A stretch of 64,000 nt of DNA from Paracoccaceae bacterium (lineage in GTDB: Bacteria > Pseudomonadota > Alphaproteobacteria > Rhodobacterales > Rhodobacteraceae), in assembly GCA_012103375.1 (NCBI GenBank), contig WLWX01000001.1, positions 3,452,492-3,516,491 on the forward strand, read 5' to 3'. Below, in pieces: positions 9,953 to 20,000 of the stretch. Under the pieces are notes generated by a model. The model was not told where the DNA came from and did no database searches. It saw nothing but the letters and a program-made list of their open reading frames with translations. Positions within the stretch are counted from its first letter, which is position 1. Each line of letters starts with the position of its first letter. A program made the translations under genes and the position numbers.

Positions 9953-10621
9953 ATGTCGTCTGCTGTCATCCAGCTTCTGGTGCTCGCCGGGGTCGCGGTA
10001 TTCCTGGTCGTGAAACTGAAAAACGTCCTCGGCACGCGCGAAGGATTTGAAAAACCGCCCGCACCGCTGCCCGGTCGCAGCGATGGCGCAAAAAGCGGCC
10101 GTCCCGATCTTGAGGTCATCGATGGTGGCCCGGACCGCGACATCACCGATCACGTAGATGAAGATTCGACCGCCGCCAAAGCGCTGGCGGCGATGAAAAC
10201 CGCCGAACCGGGTTTTAATTTCACGGAATTCCTCGGCGGGGCCAAAGGCGCTTATGAGATGATCTTGATGGCCTTTGAGGGTGGCGACATCGACAGTATC
10301 CGCGCGTTCCTGTCCGAAGATGTGGCCGAAGCCTTCGATCAGGTGATCGCGAACCGCAAGAAAGAAGGCCTGACAGTCGACGCCAATTTCGTCGGCCTGC
10401 GCGAGGTTGCCCTGCAAGACGCCCGCTTCACCAAGAAATCGTCCGAGGGTGAACTGGTGGTCAAATTCGTCGGCGAACTGACCTCGGTCGTGCGCGACAA
10501 CGCCGGTGACATCGTTGAAGGCAACCCGACCGAGATCAAGCGCCAGCGCGATATCTGGACCTTTGCGCGCAAAATGGGCTCGGACGATCCGAACTGGCAA
10601 CTGGTCGCTACTGGCGAGTGA
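9953..10621 (+). CDS. Tim44/TimA family putative adaptor protein
   Basis: 222-residue Tim44-like domain protein, the bacterial relative of the mitochondrial import motor subunit. One N-terminal membrane helix (residues 4-22, VIQLLVLAGVAVFLVVKL) is followed by a Pro/Gly-rich linker and the Tim44 fold from about residue 95 (FLGGAKGAYEMILMAFEGGD). In alphaproteobacteria it sits beside mltA and secB/fxsA, suggesting a role in envelope protein handling; the exact function is unknown. Its stop codon overlaps the next start (TGATG). Confidence 0.85.
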   Translation: MSSAVIQLLVLAGVAVFLVVKLKNVLGTREGFEKPPAPLPGRSDGAKSGRPDLEVIDGGPDRDITDHVDEDSTAAKALAAMKTAEPGFNFTEFLGGAKGAYEMILMAFEGGDIDSIRAFLSEDVAEAFDQVIANRKKEGLTVDANFVGLREVALQDARFTKKSSEGELVVKFVGELTSVVRDNAGDIVEGNPTEIKRQRDIWTFARKMGSDDPNWQLVATGE

Positions 10622-11649
10622 TGGTTCGCCTGCTGGCAATCTGGGCGGCAGCACTGGCGCTGTTCTGGGGGGCTGACATGGCCGAGGCCCGTTACACAAT
10701 TCTCGATTTCGATGAATTGGATGGCTGGGAAAGCGACGATCACCGCGCCGCGCTGGACGTCTTTCTGTCGACCTGTACCGATATGGACGATGCCGATTGG
10801 GATCCGGTCTGTATTCTGGCACGCCGGCAATCCAACGCACGCACATTCTTCGAAGCGTTCTTCCGTCCGGTCCTGATCGAAGACGGCAATCCCGGCCTCT
10901 ACACCGGCTATTTCGAGCCCGAGCTTCTGGGCAGCCGCCGCCCGACCGAACGCTTCCGCTATCCGCTGTATCGCAAACCCAGCACGATCCCGCCCGGCAC
11001 CGCCTGGTACACCCGCGGCGAGATTGAAGAACAGAACCTGATGGACGGGCGCAATCTGGAAATTGCCTGGGTCGAAAGCCCGGTTGATGTGTTCTTTCTT
11101 CAGGTGCAAGGCTCCGGGCGCGTGCGTCTGGCCGATGGTGGGGTGATCCGCGTCGGTTACGGCGGCAACAACGGGCACCCCTATCGCTCGGTCGGGGCCG
11201 AGATGGTGCGCCGCGGGCTGTTGCCGGCCCATAAGGTTTCGGCGCAGGTGATCCGCAACTGGGTCAAGAAGTTCCCCGATGAAGGGGCCCGGTTGCTGCG
11301 CCACAATCCCAGCTTCGTCTTCTTTCGCGAGGTGAATCGCGTGGCCGCCGACAAGGGACCGCTTGGTGCGATGAACCGGTCGATCACGCCAAACCGCACT
11401 GTTGCGGTGGACCCCGATTATGTGCCGCTGGGTGCGCCTGTCTGGCTGGAAAAACACGGAAAATCCCCGATTCGCCGCCTGATGATTGCGCAGGATACCG
11501 GTTCGGCGATCAAGGGTGCGCAAAGGGCCGACATATTCTATGGCACGGGATCCGAGGCCGGGCGCGAGGCTGGCCGGATCAAGGATCCGGGCCGGATCGT
11601 GGTGCTGATGCCGATCCAGCGCGCCTTTGCGCTGGTGCCCGAAGGCTAG
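10621..11649 (+). CDS. mltA: membrane-bound lytic murein transglycosylase A
   Basis: Cleaves the glycan backbone of peptidoglycan with formation of 1,6-anhydromuramyl ends. The 342-residue product (ATG 10621; a GTG one codon earlier is also possible) has an N-terminal signal segment (MVRLLAIWAAALALFWGADMAEA). It has no lipobox Cys, so it is probably periplasmic rather than lipidated. The MltA domain shows GLYTGYFEP, VDVFFLQVQGSGRVRL and the C-terminal 3D domain MIAQDTGSAIKGAQRADIFYG with its conserved Asp residues. It follows timA with overlapping stop/start. Confidence 0.93.
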   Translation: MVRLLAIWAAALALFWGADMAEARYTILDFDELDGWESDDHRAALDVFLSTCTDMDDADWDPVCILARRQSNARTFFEAFFRPVLIEDGNPGLYTGYFEPELLGSRRPTERFRYPLYRKPSTIPPGTAWYTRGEIEEQNLMDGRNLEIAWVESPVDVFFLQVQGSGRVRLADGGVIRVGYGGNNGHPYRSVGAEMVRRGLLPAHKVSAQVIRNWVKKFPDEGARLLRHNPSFVFFREVNRVAADKGPLGAMNRSITPNRTVAVDPDYVPLGAPVWLEKHGKSPIRRLMIAQDTGSAIKGAQRADIFYGTGSEAGREAGRIKDPGRIVVLMPIQRAFALVPEG

Positions 11650-11655
11650 GGCGAC

Positions 11656-12249
11656 GTGGCGCGCAAACGGCGGCCTTTGTCGCCCGAAGACGAAGACCTG
11701 TGGCGGCGGGTTGCCAAAACCACAACCCCTCTGCGGCCGGATGTCCGGCAACCTTTGATTCAGCCGCCACCCGCCGCAGTCAAGAAACCGCCAAAACCTG
11801 TCAAACCCGCCTTTGCCCCTGCCCCGTTTCGATTGGGCAGCCAGGCATCCGAAGCGCCGCGACACGATCTGGCACCAAGCGTGGCCGAGCAATTGGACGC
11901 CGTCCCGTTGCGCATGGACAAGAAGACCTTCGCGCGGTTGAAGCGCGGCAAATCCCGGCCCGAAGCGCGACTTGACCTGCATGGGATGACCCTGGACCAG
12001 GCTCAGGGCGCGCTGTTCGGTTTCATCCCTTCGACCCGCGCACGCGGTTGCCGCCTTGTGCTGGTCATCACTGGTAAAGGGCGCAACCGCGACGGTGGCG
12101 GCCCGATTCCCGAACGCATGGGTGTGTTGCGTCATCAAGTGCCGCGCTGGTTGAATGGGCCTGCGCTGGCTGCGATGGTCCAGCAAGTCACGCCAGCGCA
12201 TCCGCGCCATGGAGGCTCAGGTGCGTTGTATGTCTACCTCAGGCGCTGA
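11656..12249 (+). CDS. Smr/MutS2 C-terminal domain protein
   Basis: 197 residues starting at GTG 11656. The N-terminal half is basic and Pro/Ala-rich (low complexity). The C-terminal Smr domain (about residues 110-197) carries LDLHGMTLDQAQ and the later VITGKGRN and GGSGALYVYLRR motifs. Smr domains are nucleases acting on nucleic acids; stand-alone versions like this are commonly linked to mltA in Rhodobacterales but lack an assigned role. It overlaps the convergent MFS gene by 33 nt. Confidence 0.85.
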   Translation: MARKRRPLSPEDEDLWRRVAKTTTPLRPDVRQPLIQPPPAAVKKPPKPVKPAFAPAPFRLGSQASEAPRHDLAPSVAEQLDAVPLRMDKKTFARLKRGKSRPEARLDLHGMTLDQAQGALFGFIPSTRARGCRLVLVITGKGRNRDGGGPIPERMGVLRHQVPRWLNGPALAAMVQQVTPAHPRHGGSGALYVYLRR

Positions 12250-13470
12250 TGGCAACAATTTCCGCGCCGGCAGCAATCCCAGCGTGATGATGACTCCGGC
12301 CACCGCGAAATAGACCGCATAGCCCCACATCTGCTGTGGAAAACTAAGGCCCCAGTCGATCAGGACACCGCTGATGCCCGGGCCAATGGCGGAGCCGAAG
12401 ACCATCAGCGCCGCGGACAGCGCCTTGATGGATCCCAGATGTCTGGTGCCAAAGAATTCGGCCCAGAGGGCTGCTGGCACGGTCGCCTGGATGCCTGAAC
12501 CAAGGGCAAATACCACCAGGCTGATCGCTGCGCCGAACAGGGTTTCGGCGGCGGCCATGATAACGAAGGACACAACATAAGGGACCATATAGGCCATCGC
12601 CAGCACCGCAGACCCGAAGCGGTCAATCAATGCTCCGGCGACAAGTGTTGCGCCCAGAGCGGCAGCGGTGAACAGCGGCATCAGGGCCACATAGTCAACC
12701 AGCGCCCAGCCTTTCACCTCGGTCAGATGCACCTGTTGAAAGAACAGCGCCGTGCCCCAGGCAGGCGGGCCCAGCAGCACCGGCACCATCATCCAGAACA
12801 GCCAATGATGCAGAACATCGCGGCGGGTCCAGTGACGACCCTGCATCCCAACGGACTGGGTTTGCCTGGCGATGGATTGCGGTGTGCGTTCCGCACGCGG
12901 CAACCGCGCCAGAACCGGCATGGTCAAAAGCACCATCACAGCGGCAAGCAGCCAAAGCCAACGCCAGTCAAACCGGACCAGAAGTGCGACGAACAGAATC
13001 GGCAGTATCGCCTGCCCGAACGAAAACCCCATAGCTGCAATCGATAGTGCCCGCCCCCGCGTGGCGACAAACCAACGGGCCATGGCAACGACGCTGAGGT
13101 GGCTCATCATGCCCTGCCCCGCAAAGCGCAGAAGAAACACCGCCAGGATCAACATCGCGCCATTCTGCGCCCCGGCCATCAGCAGGCAGGCCAGCGCCAG
13201 AACAACCGCGACAATCGCCCCAAGATGGCGGACGCGAAAACGGTCGGTCAGCACCCCGGCCCAGATCATGACCACCGCCGATATCATCGTTCCAACCGTA
13301 TAGATCCCGCCCCAGGCGCCGTGGCTCAGCCCGAACGCGCCCCGAATTTCACCTGCAAAGAGCGAGATGAAATATGTCTGCCCATAGCTTGACGTAAACG
13401 CCAGAAGCGCCCCTGCACCAAGGAATGGCGCGTTTGCGCGCAGAAATGTCAGGAAACCCATGGGCAACAT
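12217..13470 (-). CDS. MFS transporter
   Basis: Major facilitator superfamily permease of 417 residues with about 12 hydrophobic segments. The loop between helices 2 and 3 has the MFS signature-like GVLTDRFRVRHLG (about residues 72-84), and a related GALIDRFGS recurs in the second half. Overall it resembles the monocarboxylate/oxalate-formate branch, but the substrate cannot be assigned from sequence. It is convergent with the Smr gene. No linked enzyme gene gives substrate context. Confidence 0.8.
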   Translation of the reverse strand: MLPMGFLTFLRANAPFLGAGALLAFTSSYGQTYFISLFAGEIRGAFGLSHGAWGGIYTVGTMISAVVMIWAGVLTDRFRVRHLGAIVAVVLALACLLMAGAQNGAMLILAVFLLRFAGQGMMSHLSVVAMARWFVATRGRALSIAAMGFSFGQAILPILFVALLVRFDWRWLWLLAAVMVLLTMPVLARLPRAERTPQSIARQTQSVGMQGRHWTRRDVLHHWLFWMMVPVLLGPPAWGTALFFQQVHLTEVKGWALVDYVALMPLFTAAALGATLVAGALIDRFGSAVLAMAYMVPYVVSFVIMAAAETLFGAAISLVVFALGSGIQATVPAALWAEFFGTRHLGSIKALSAALMVFGSAIGPGISGVLIDWGLSFPQQMWGYAVYFAVAGVIITLGLLPARKLLPSAPEVDIQRT

Positions 13471-13561
13471 CTGTGCCGCTTTGGCCGAAAAGGGAAGTGA
13501 ATAGATTTGCTTGCAGGGTGCAGAGAAAGATTATTCCGTAATCTCAGCAACTTGGCGATGG

Positions 13562-13612
13562 CTGGAGGGGCCAGCCCCTCCAGACCTCCCCGGAGTATTT
13601 TTGGCGAAAAGA
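13562..13612. repeat. extragenic hairpin plus CTCC-GGAGTATTT element (copy A)
   Basis: Between the MFS gene and hslU a perfect hairpin (arms 13562-13571 and 13574-13583) is followed by CTCCCCGGAGTATTTTT and GGCGAAAAGA. A related copy in the other orientation is at 35287-35313. This arrangement recurs in intergenic DNA of many Rhodobacteraceae and probably acts as a bidirectional terminator for the flanking genes. The rest of the 196-bp gap shows nothing else. Confidence 0.6.
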
Positions 13613-13666
13613 CGGGTGCGGGCAGGGCAGACTTTCGCGTTGTGGGCGAATGGCCGGTCTTTCAGA

Positions 13667-14967
13667 TTACAGCACGTAACGGCCCAGGTCGGCGGATTTC
13701 ATCAACTCGCCCAGATGCTCTTCAACAAAAGCGGCATTGACCGTGACGCTGTCTCCACCGCGATCGGGGGCGTTGAAGGACAGATCTTCGAATACCCGCT
13801 CCATCACCGTGTAGAGGCGGCGCGCGCCGATGTTTTCCACTGATTGGTTCACCTCGGACGCGATATGGGCCAGGGCCTTGATGCCGTCTTCGGTGAAATC
13901 AACGGTGACCTGTTCGGTCCCCATCAGCGCGGTGTATTGCAGGGTCAGCGCGTTGTCGGTTTCGGTCAGTATCCGCACGAAGTCCTGTTCAGTCAGGGCG
14001 CGCAACTCGACCCGGATCGGCAGGCGGCCCTGAAGTTCGGGCAGTAGATCCGAGGGTTTGGCGATGTGGAACGCACCCGAGGCAATGAACAGGATATGGT
14101 CGGTTTTGACTGGTCCGTGTTTGGTCGAAACGGTTGTGCCTTCGATTAGCGGCAGCAGATCGCGCTGCACGCCTTCGCGGCTGACGTCCGCGCCCCGCGC
14201 ATCGGCGCGGGCGCAGACCTTGTCAATCTCGTCCAGGAAAACGATGCCGTTCTGCTCGACCGCGTCCAGTGCGGTTTTCGTCACCGTTTCATCATCCAGC
14301 AGCTTGTCAGCCTCTTCCCCGATCAGCGCGTCATAAGACTGCGAGACTGTCATGGTTTTCGTCACTGTTCTGCCCGGAAACGCCTTTCCGAACAGATCGC
14401 TGATATTCATCATGCCCATCTGGCCGCCCTGCCCGCCAAGGTCAATATTTCCCATCGGGTTCGAGGTATCGGCCAGTTCCAGCGTGATCTCGGTCTCGTC
14501 CAGCTCTCCGCGTTTCAGCTTTTCGCGGAACATTTCGCGGGTGCGGTCGCGCGCCCCTTCCCCGGTCAGCGCGTCGATCACCCGGTCTTCGGCAGCCTGG
14601 CGCGCGCGGTCACGTCTTCGCGCATCCGGTCGCGGGTCATGGTGATTGCTGCTTCGACCAGATCGCGCACGATCTGTTCGACATCGCGCCCGACATAGCC
14701 AACTTCGGTAAACTTTGTTGCTTCGATCTTCAGGAATGGCGCATGCGCTAGCTTTGCCAAACGGCGCGAGATTTCGGTTTTGCCGACGCCGGTCGGGCCG
14801 ATCATCAGGATGTTCTTTGGATAAACCTCATCACGAAGATCATCGGCGAGCTGTTTGCGACGCCAGCGATTGCGCAAGGCAACGGCCACGGCGCGTTTTG
14901 CATCCTTCTGGCCGATGATGAACCGGTCAAGTTCGCTGACGATTTCGCGCGGGGTCAGGTCGGTCAT
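13667..14967 (-). pseudogene. hslU: ATP-dependent protease ATPase subunit HslU, frameshifted
   Basis: HslU unfoldase of the HslUV (ClpYQ) protease. The N-terminal part (from 14967) encodes 129 residues with Walker A GPTGVGKT at 57-64 and then runs into a stop (TGA) at 14578-14580. The remainder continues in another frame from about 14599 with [11 protein letters not shown] and stays open to 13667. It includes Walker [33 protein letters not shown] and the C-terminal GRYVL that activates HslV. Switching frame once (net -1 or +2) at the GCGCGCG tract around 14599-14608 restores a normal-looking protein. It overlaps hslV by 4 nt (ATGA). Either a genuine inactivating mutation or a sequencing error. 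Confidence 0.9.
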
Positions 14968-15521
14968 TGATCAATCACCTCAACAGTCAGCGATCCGTTT
15001 GTGTAGACGCAGATATCCGATGCAATCGCCATCGCCTTGCGGGCCACGGTTTCAGCGTCAAGATCACCATCCATCAGCGCCCGTGCCGCGGCCAGCGCAT
15101 AGTTGCCGCCAGACCCGATCGCGGCCACGTCATGTTCGGGTTCAAGAACGTCCCCGGCGCCTGTGATCACATAAAGAGCGGACCCGTCGGTGACGATCAG
15201 CATCGCCTCAAGCTTTTGCAGGTATTTGTCGGTGCGCCAGTCTTTCGCCAATTCGACCGCGGCGCGCTGAAGCTGGCCGGGGGTTGCCTCCAGCTTGGTT
15301 TCCAGTCGTTCCAGCAGGGTAAACGCATCTGCCGTCGACCCGGCAAATCCGGCGACTACGTCCTGACCGCCGGGCGACAGGCGCCGCACCTTGCGCGCCG
15401 TGCCCTTGATGACGGTCTGGCCCAGGCTGACCTGGCCGTCGCCGGCAACAACCGCTTTGCCACCCTTGCGTACACCGATGATGGTCGTTCCGTGCCAGCC
15501 GGGAAAACTATCGTCCTGCAT
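14964..15521 (-). CDS. hslV: ATP-dependent protease peptidase subunit HslV
   Basis: N-terminal-nucleophile threonine peptidase of the HslUV protease. The 185-residue product has the processing site at residues 11-13 (G-T-T), so Thr12 becomes the catalytic N-terminus after propeptide removal. [12 protein letters not shown] and the later [18 protein letters not shown] are diagnostic. It is intact, but its partner gene hslU immediately downstream is frameshifted, so the peptidase may lack its unfoldase. Confidence 0.96.
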   Translation of the reverse strand: MQDDSFPGWHGTTIIGVRKGGKAVVAGDGQVSLGQTVIKGTARKVRRLSPGGQDVVAGFAGSTADAFTLLERLETKLEATPGQLQRAAVELAKDWRTDKYLQKLEAMLIVTDGSALYVITGAGDVLEPEHDVAAIGSGGNYALAAARALMDGDLDAETVARKAMAIASDICVYTNGSLTVEVIDQ

Positions 15522-15603
15522 CTCGCCCCCTTTGTTCCTGGGCTATATGAGTGGCAGAGTCCGGGGTTGCAACCCCGCCTGAAAGGCAGAAGGCCAAAGA
15601 CGA

Positions 15604-16572
15604 ATGCGCGACAAATGGATCAGTCAGCTGCTTGACGACTGGGTGCCGCTTGCGCTGCGGGCGGGGCTGACGCCTGATGCCTTTCAACCCAATGACAGCT
15701 GGCATCGCAGGGACGCCCGGCGTGCGCATCTTGTGCTGCGGCTGGACGGCCCGCAACGCTCGGTCATTGTGAAACGCATATTCGCACCGGTTGATCAGGA
15801 CAGGTTTCGCGCCGCAACGTCTGCCCAGCGCCGGGCCGAGGCGGCGTTGCGCGGACACCCGACAGCCAATGCGCCGCGCATTCTGGCAACGGATCCGGAG
15901 GCCTGTATCTGTCTTATGGACTGCGCGCCGGGCGAAACGGTTGACGCACTCTGTGCGGATACATCCGATCCGATGCCGGCATTGCGCCGGGCGGGTGCCT
16001 GGTTGGCCGCATTTCACAAAAGTGCTGCGCAGGAACAGCGTCGATTCCAGCCCGGATACATGGTTGATCACATCGCAGATCTGGGTCGACAGGTCGGGGA
16101 TGGCACCTTGAAAATTCGCGCCCCGGCGGTGTTCCTGTCGCATGCGCGGCATGTGCCCGGTTGGGCGCGGTCTTTTGATCAGGGCCCTACAGTCAGCGCC
16201 GTCAAACATGGCGACATGAACATGCGAAACATCCTGCTGGATGATCACGGCTGTGCGACCGGCATAGATTTTTCGGGGCAGGGTCCGACACCTGTGGGCT
16301 TTGATATCGCAAGGTTCCTGCTGAACCATGCCGAGGTTTATGGTGACCTCGATCATCTGAAAACGGGAAGCGCCGTTGCACCGGCCGCGCTGGCAGCATT
16401 CTTTGAAGGCTATGACATTGTTGGCCCGGCCGACGCATCGGTGGCCTTCATGTTGAAACTTCAATTGTTGATTGACTGGGTGCGGGTGCCGCCAGAAGAC
16501 AAGGGGTCGTCAATGCTTCACCACATCCGGTTTCAGCGGATCCGCAAACTGGCCGAGGTTGCCTTCGGATGA
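15604..16572 (+). CDS. aminoglycoside phosphotransferase-like (APH/choline kinase fold) protein
   Basis: 322 residues with the kinase-like fold of the APH family. The catalytic Brenner-type motif HGDMNMRNILLDD (His200 region) and the metal-binding DFSGQGPTPVGFDIARFL follow in the usual order. An N-terminal lobe with VIVKRIF probably contains the ATP-contacting Lys. Substrate is unknown; similar genes next to hslV in Rhodobacterales are annotated only as phosphotransferases. It is divergent from hslV. Confidence 0.75.
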   Translation: MRDKWISQLLDDWVPLALRAGLTPDAFQPNDSWHRRDARRAHLVLRLDGPQRSVIVKRIFAPVDQDRFRAATSAQRRAEAALRGHPTANAPRILATDPEACICLMDCAPGETVDALCADTSDPMPALRRAGAWLAAFHKSAAQEQRRFQPGYMVDHIADLGRQVGDGTLKIRAPAVFLSHARHVPGWARSFDQGPTVSAVKHGDMNMRNILLDDHGCATGIDFSGQGPTPVGFDIARFLLNHAEVYGDLDHLKTGSAVAPAALAAFFEGYDIVGPADASVAFMLKLQLLIDWVRVPPEDKGSSMLHHIRFQRIRKLAEVAFG

Positions 16573-16575
16573 AAA

Positions 16576-16596
16576 AAGGCGCCCGCGGGGCGCCTT
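16576..16596 (-). terminator. rho-independent terminator of trxA
   Basis: A GC-rich stem (arms 16576-16584 and 16588-16596) is followed on the minus strand by a run of six T residues, directly downstream of trxA. It also lies just after the plus-strand phosphotransferase stop at 16572 and may serve both. Confidence 0.85.
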
Positions 16597-16620
16597 GATT
16601 CTTACCGGACAGACAGCGGA

Positions 16621-16941
16621 TCAGACGACTTCGTCGATCCAGCTTTGCAGCGCCGCCTTTGGCGCGGCGCCGACCTTGTTGGATACAACCTCGCCGCCCT
16701 TGAACATGAACAGCGCGGGAATGCCGCGAACGCCAAGCTGACCGGGCGAATTCGGATTCTCGTCAACGTTGACTTTGACGATCTTCACCTTGCCGTCGTA
16801 TTCGTCCGACAGTTCTTCCAGGGCCGGGCCGATCTGCTTGCAGGGGCCGCACCATTCAGCCCAGAAATCGACGACGACCGGCACGTCGGACTGGCGCACT
16901 TCGGCATCAAAAGTATCATCGGTTACGGCAACGGTGGCCAT
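16621..16941 (-). CDS. trxA: thioredoxin
   Basis: 106-residue cytosolic thioredoxin with the canonical active site WCGPC (Cys31 and Cys34), the cis-Pro region [13 protein letters not shown], and normal length. General protein disulfide reductant. It lies just downstream of addA on the same strand (66-nt gap) and has its own terminator at 16576-16596. Confidence 0.97.
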   Translation of the reverse strand: MATVAVTDDTFDAEVRQSDVPVVVDFWAEWCGPCKQIGPALEELSDEYDGKVKIVKVNVDENPNSPGQLGVRGIPALFMFKGGEVVSNKVGAAPKAALQSWIDEVV

Positions 16942-17007
16942 GGCGGAATCTCCTGCAAGGTGTGAATTCGTGTCAGGGATCGAACCTAGGAATGCAGCAC
17001 GCCCGGG

Positions 17008-20000
17008 TCAAGGGAGTGTGGTGCGGCGCAGTGCCATCCTCACGATGTCGTGCGGAAGTGGCATCAGAACCGGCCCGCCGGTCCACAGAATCGCGGTGTC
17101 GTTCCGGCGATCCGGATAGATCTGCGCCAACGCGGCGGCATATGCGCCCATCTGACGCAACAGCCCGTCGGGCACCGCATCAGGGTTCGCAGGAATAATC
17201 CGGTTCGATTTGTAGTCGATGGCCAGAACGCGGTCGTCTGACACGATCAGCCGGTCGATTGTGCCGTGAATGCGTTGCCCGCCCAGTTCCTCAAGCGTCG
17301 CCGTCACCCCAACCTCGGCCAGCGCGCCGGGCAAAAGTGCATCGGCCATTGCTGGGCTGTCCAATGCGGCAATGGCATGGGCCAGACATTCAGCAATTTC
17401 ATCGGCGTCGGGCCGGTCGGGGCTTTGCCGCAGGATCGCGGCCCCATCGGTTTCCCACGCCAACCTCGCCAGTTCTGGCAGATGCTCCAGCGCCAGATGG
17501 ATCAGACGACCGCGCCGCAGGCTGGCCGCTTCATCTGCTTCACCGGAATGCTCCCCAGCCAGCGCCTTGGCACCGCCGAGGTCCGAGGGCGACAGCGTCG
17601 GCAGCGAACTATCCGGCCTGGGTGCCGGTTCACCGATCCATGTCGGCAATCCGGCAGGATCTGACGCCGGTTCATCACCCATCTCGGCAATCGGATCGGC
17701 CCAGAGGCCCGTCTCAAACCGTTGGCCAGCGCCTGCCGGGGTTCCGAGTTCAGCGGGTGCGACCGCCGTCATTCCGGTTTCGACCAGATCGTACCAGCTT
17801 GTCGACCCTGCCGGGCGTTGGCCTGCGCCACAGACGATCAGCCAGTTTTCCGCGCGGGTCATCGCAACATAAAGCAACCGGCGGCGTTCAGCTGCGTCCG
17901 CCGCCGTCTGCGCATCCACCGCACGAGCAAGTATGGGGGGCCTTTCGTCCCTTGGCTGCTTCCACAGGGGGGCTTCTCCCGGCGGAACCAACAGCTCATC
18001 CGCGCCGGCGCGCTGATCCCGCAGGGTGTCCGGCAAAATGACAACCGGCGCTTCCAGCCCCTTCGCGCCATGAACCGTCATCACCCGAATGGCACGCCCT
18101 TTTCCCGCCAGTTCGCGTTTCACCTCGACATCGCCGCTGTCAAGCCAGGCCAGGAATCCCGTCAGGCTGGGCACTTCCAGCCGCTCATACGCCAGCGCCT
18201 GATTGAGCAACTCGTCGATCCCGTCTTCCGCTTCGACGCCAAGCCGCCCCAGCAGGCGGGCCCGGCCATGATGGCGGGTCAGAATACGCTCGATCAGCTC
18301 ATAGGGGCGCAGGAAATCTGCATCCCGGCGCAACAGATCGAGTGTTTGACGTGCCTCGCTGGTCTGATCACGATCCCGCATGGCTTGCCACAGGAACGCC
18401 CCATCACGCCCCTGTGCCAGATTGTACAGCGCATCTTCCGACCAGCCGAACAAGGGGGATCGCAGGGCGGTGGCCAGGGACAGGTTGTCTTCGGGCGTGA
18501 CCAGAAACGACAACAAAGCGGTGATATCGCGCACGGCCAGTTCGTCATTCAGCTTCAGCCTGTCAACACCGGCAACAGCAAGCCCTTCGGCCTTGCAGCA
18601 CCGGATAATCTGATGAAACATCTGCGACCGGCGTTGCAGCAGGATCAGGATATCCCCGGCGCTGATCCGGCGCGTCTTGCCCTCTTGATCAGTCAAGGTG
18701 ACCCCGGCATCAATCAGGCGTTTGACCTCCTGCGCAATCGCGCTGGCCAGCTGACTTTTGGCATCCTGTTTGCCCGGCAGATCCACGGGATCAAACCAGT
18801 CTTTGTCCGGTTGTTTTTCCGGGTTGTCGATGATCGGCCACAGGTCGACACGCCCGGGCATCGTTTCATGAAAGGCTTCGTGCAACGTGCTCTGCCCCAG
18901 CCCCGCGCCCGCGTCACCGGCAAATGTCGCATCGACGACCTGCAATATCGCGCGCGATGATCGGAATGAATGCCGCAACTCCAACCGTTGAACACCGGCG
19001 CCAAGGCGGTCTTCGAAGTGGTCGAACATGCGGTCAAACGCATCCGGGTCGGCCCCCTGGAACGAATAGATGGATTGCTTGCGATCGCCCACGACGAACA
19101 GGGTGCGGTGCGTGTCGGCCCGCGCGCCGTGCCCGGCGGCGAATTCACGGGCCAGAAGCTCGATCACCTGCCATTGCACCGGGTTTGTGTCCTGCGCTTC
19201 GTCCACAAGGATATGATCGGTGCCGCCATCAAGGCGGAACAGGACCCAGTCTGCCACCGAAGGCTCGCTAAGCAATCTGCGGGTTTTCAGGATCAGATCG
19301 TCAAAGTCGAGCCATCCGCGCCGCAGTTTTTCGCGGCTATACCGTGGCAGGAAGCCGGCGGCAAAACCGTGCAGCGCTGCGGTTTTCTCAGCGCCAAGAA
19401 GGGCCAGCCGCACCGGTCGGGCATCGGCAACACGTTCCATCAACGCGTCGAGCGCTGTCGGCTCCGCCACTTTCAAGCGGCTGTCTTTCGTTGGAAATGC
19501 ACCGACTTTCGCCGCGAAAGGTGCCTTGGCGCCGCTGCCGGTCAAAAAGACACTCTCAAAAGCGACAAGATCCCCGATATCTGGTGCATCAGGGTCAAAT
19601 CCGGCCAGCTCTGTCGCGGCTTTCTGATCGTTGGACTTACCCGTTCGAAGGATGGGCATCAGATCGCTGATCACGCCCCTCGACGGTGGTTCAAGAACAC
19701 GGTCCAACAGATCCTGCCCGGTCAGTCCCGATTCGAGTCCGAACCGTTTCCAGACCTCATCCCGGGACATGGGGTCTTCAAACTCTGCCCGGTGGCGGGC
19801 CATTTCGGCGGCAAGCCGGGCGATGTCTTCGCCTGTGTAGTGCAACGCCAGCGCGTCGACCAAAGGGCCGGCTTGGGGGTCATCGGCCATCGCTTCCAGC
19901 ACATCGCCGATCAGTATTTTCTGGGCCCGCTCGTCAATTTCGACAAACTGCGGTGACACGCCCGCTTCCAGGGGAAAGCGGCGCAGGACCGCGCTGCAAA

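Noticed and set aside
10339-12210. A 623-codon open frame on the minus strand.
   Set aside because: It is antisense to timA, mltA and smr, all with clear family motifs; long antisense frames are common at this GC content.
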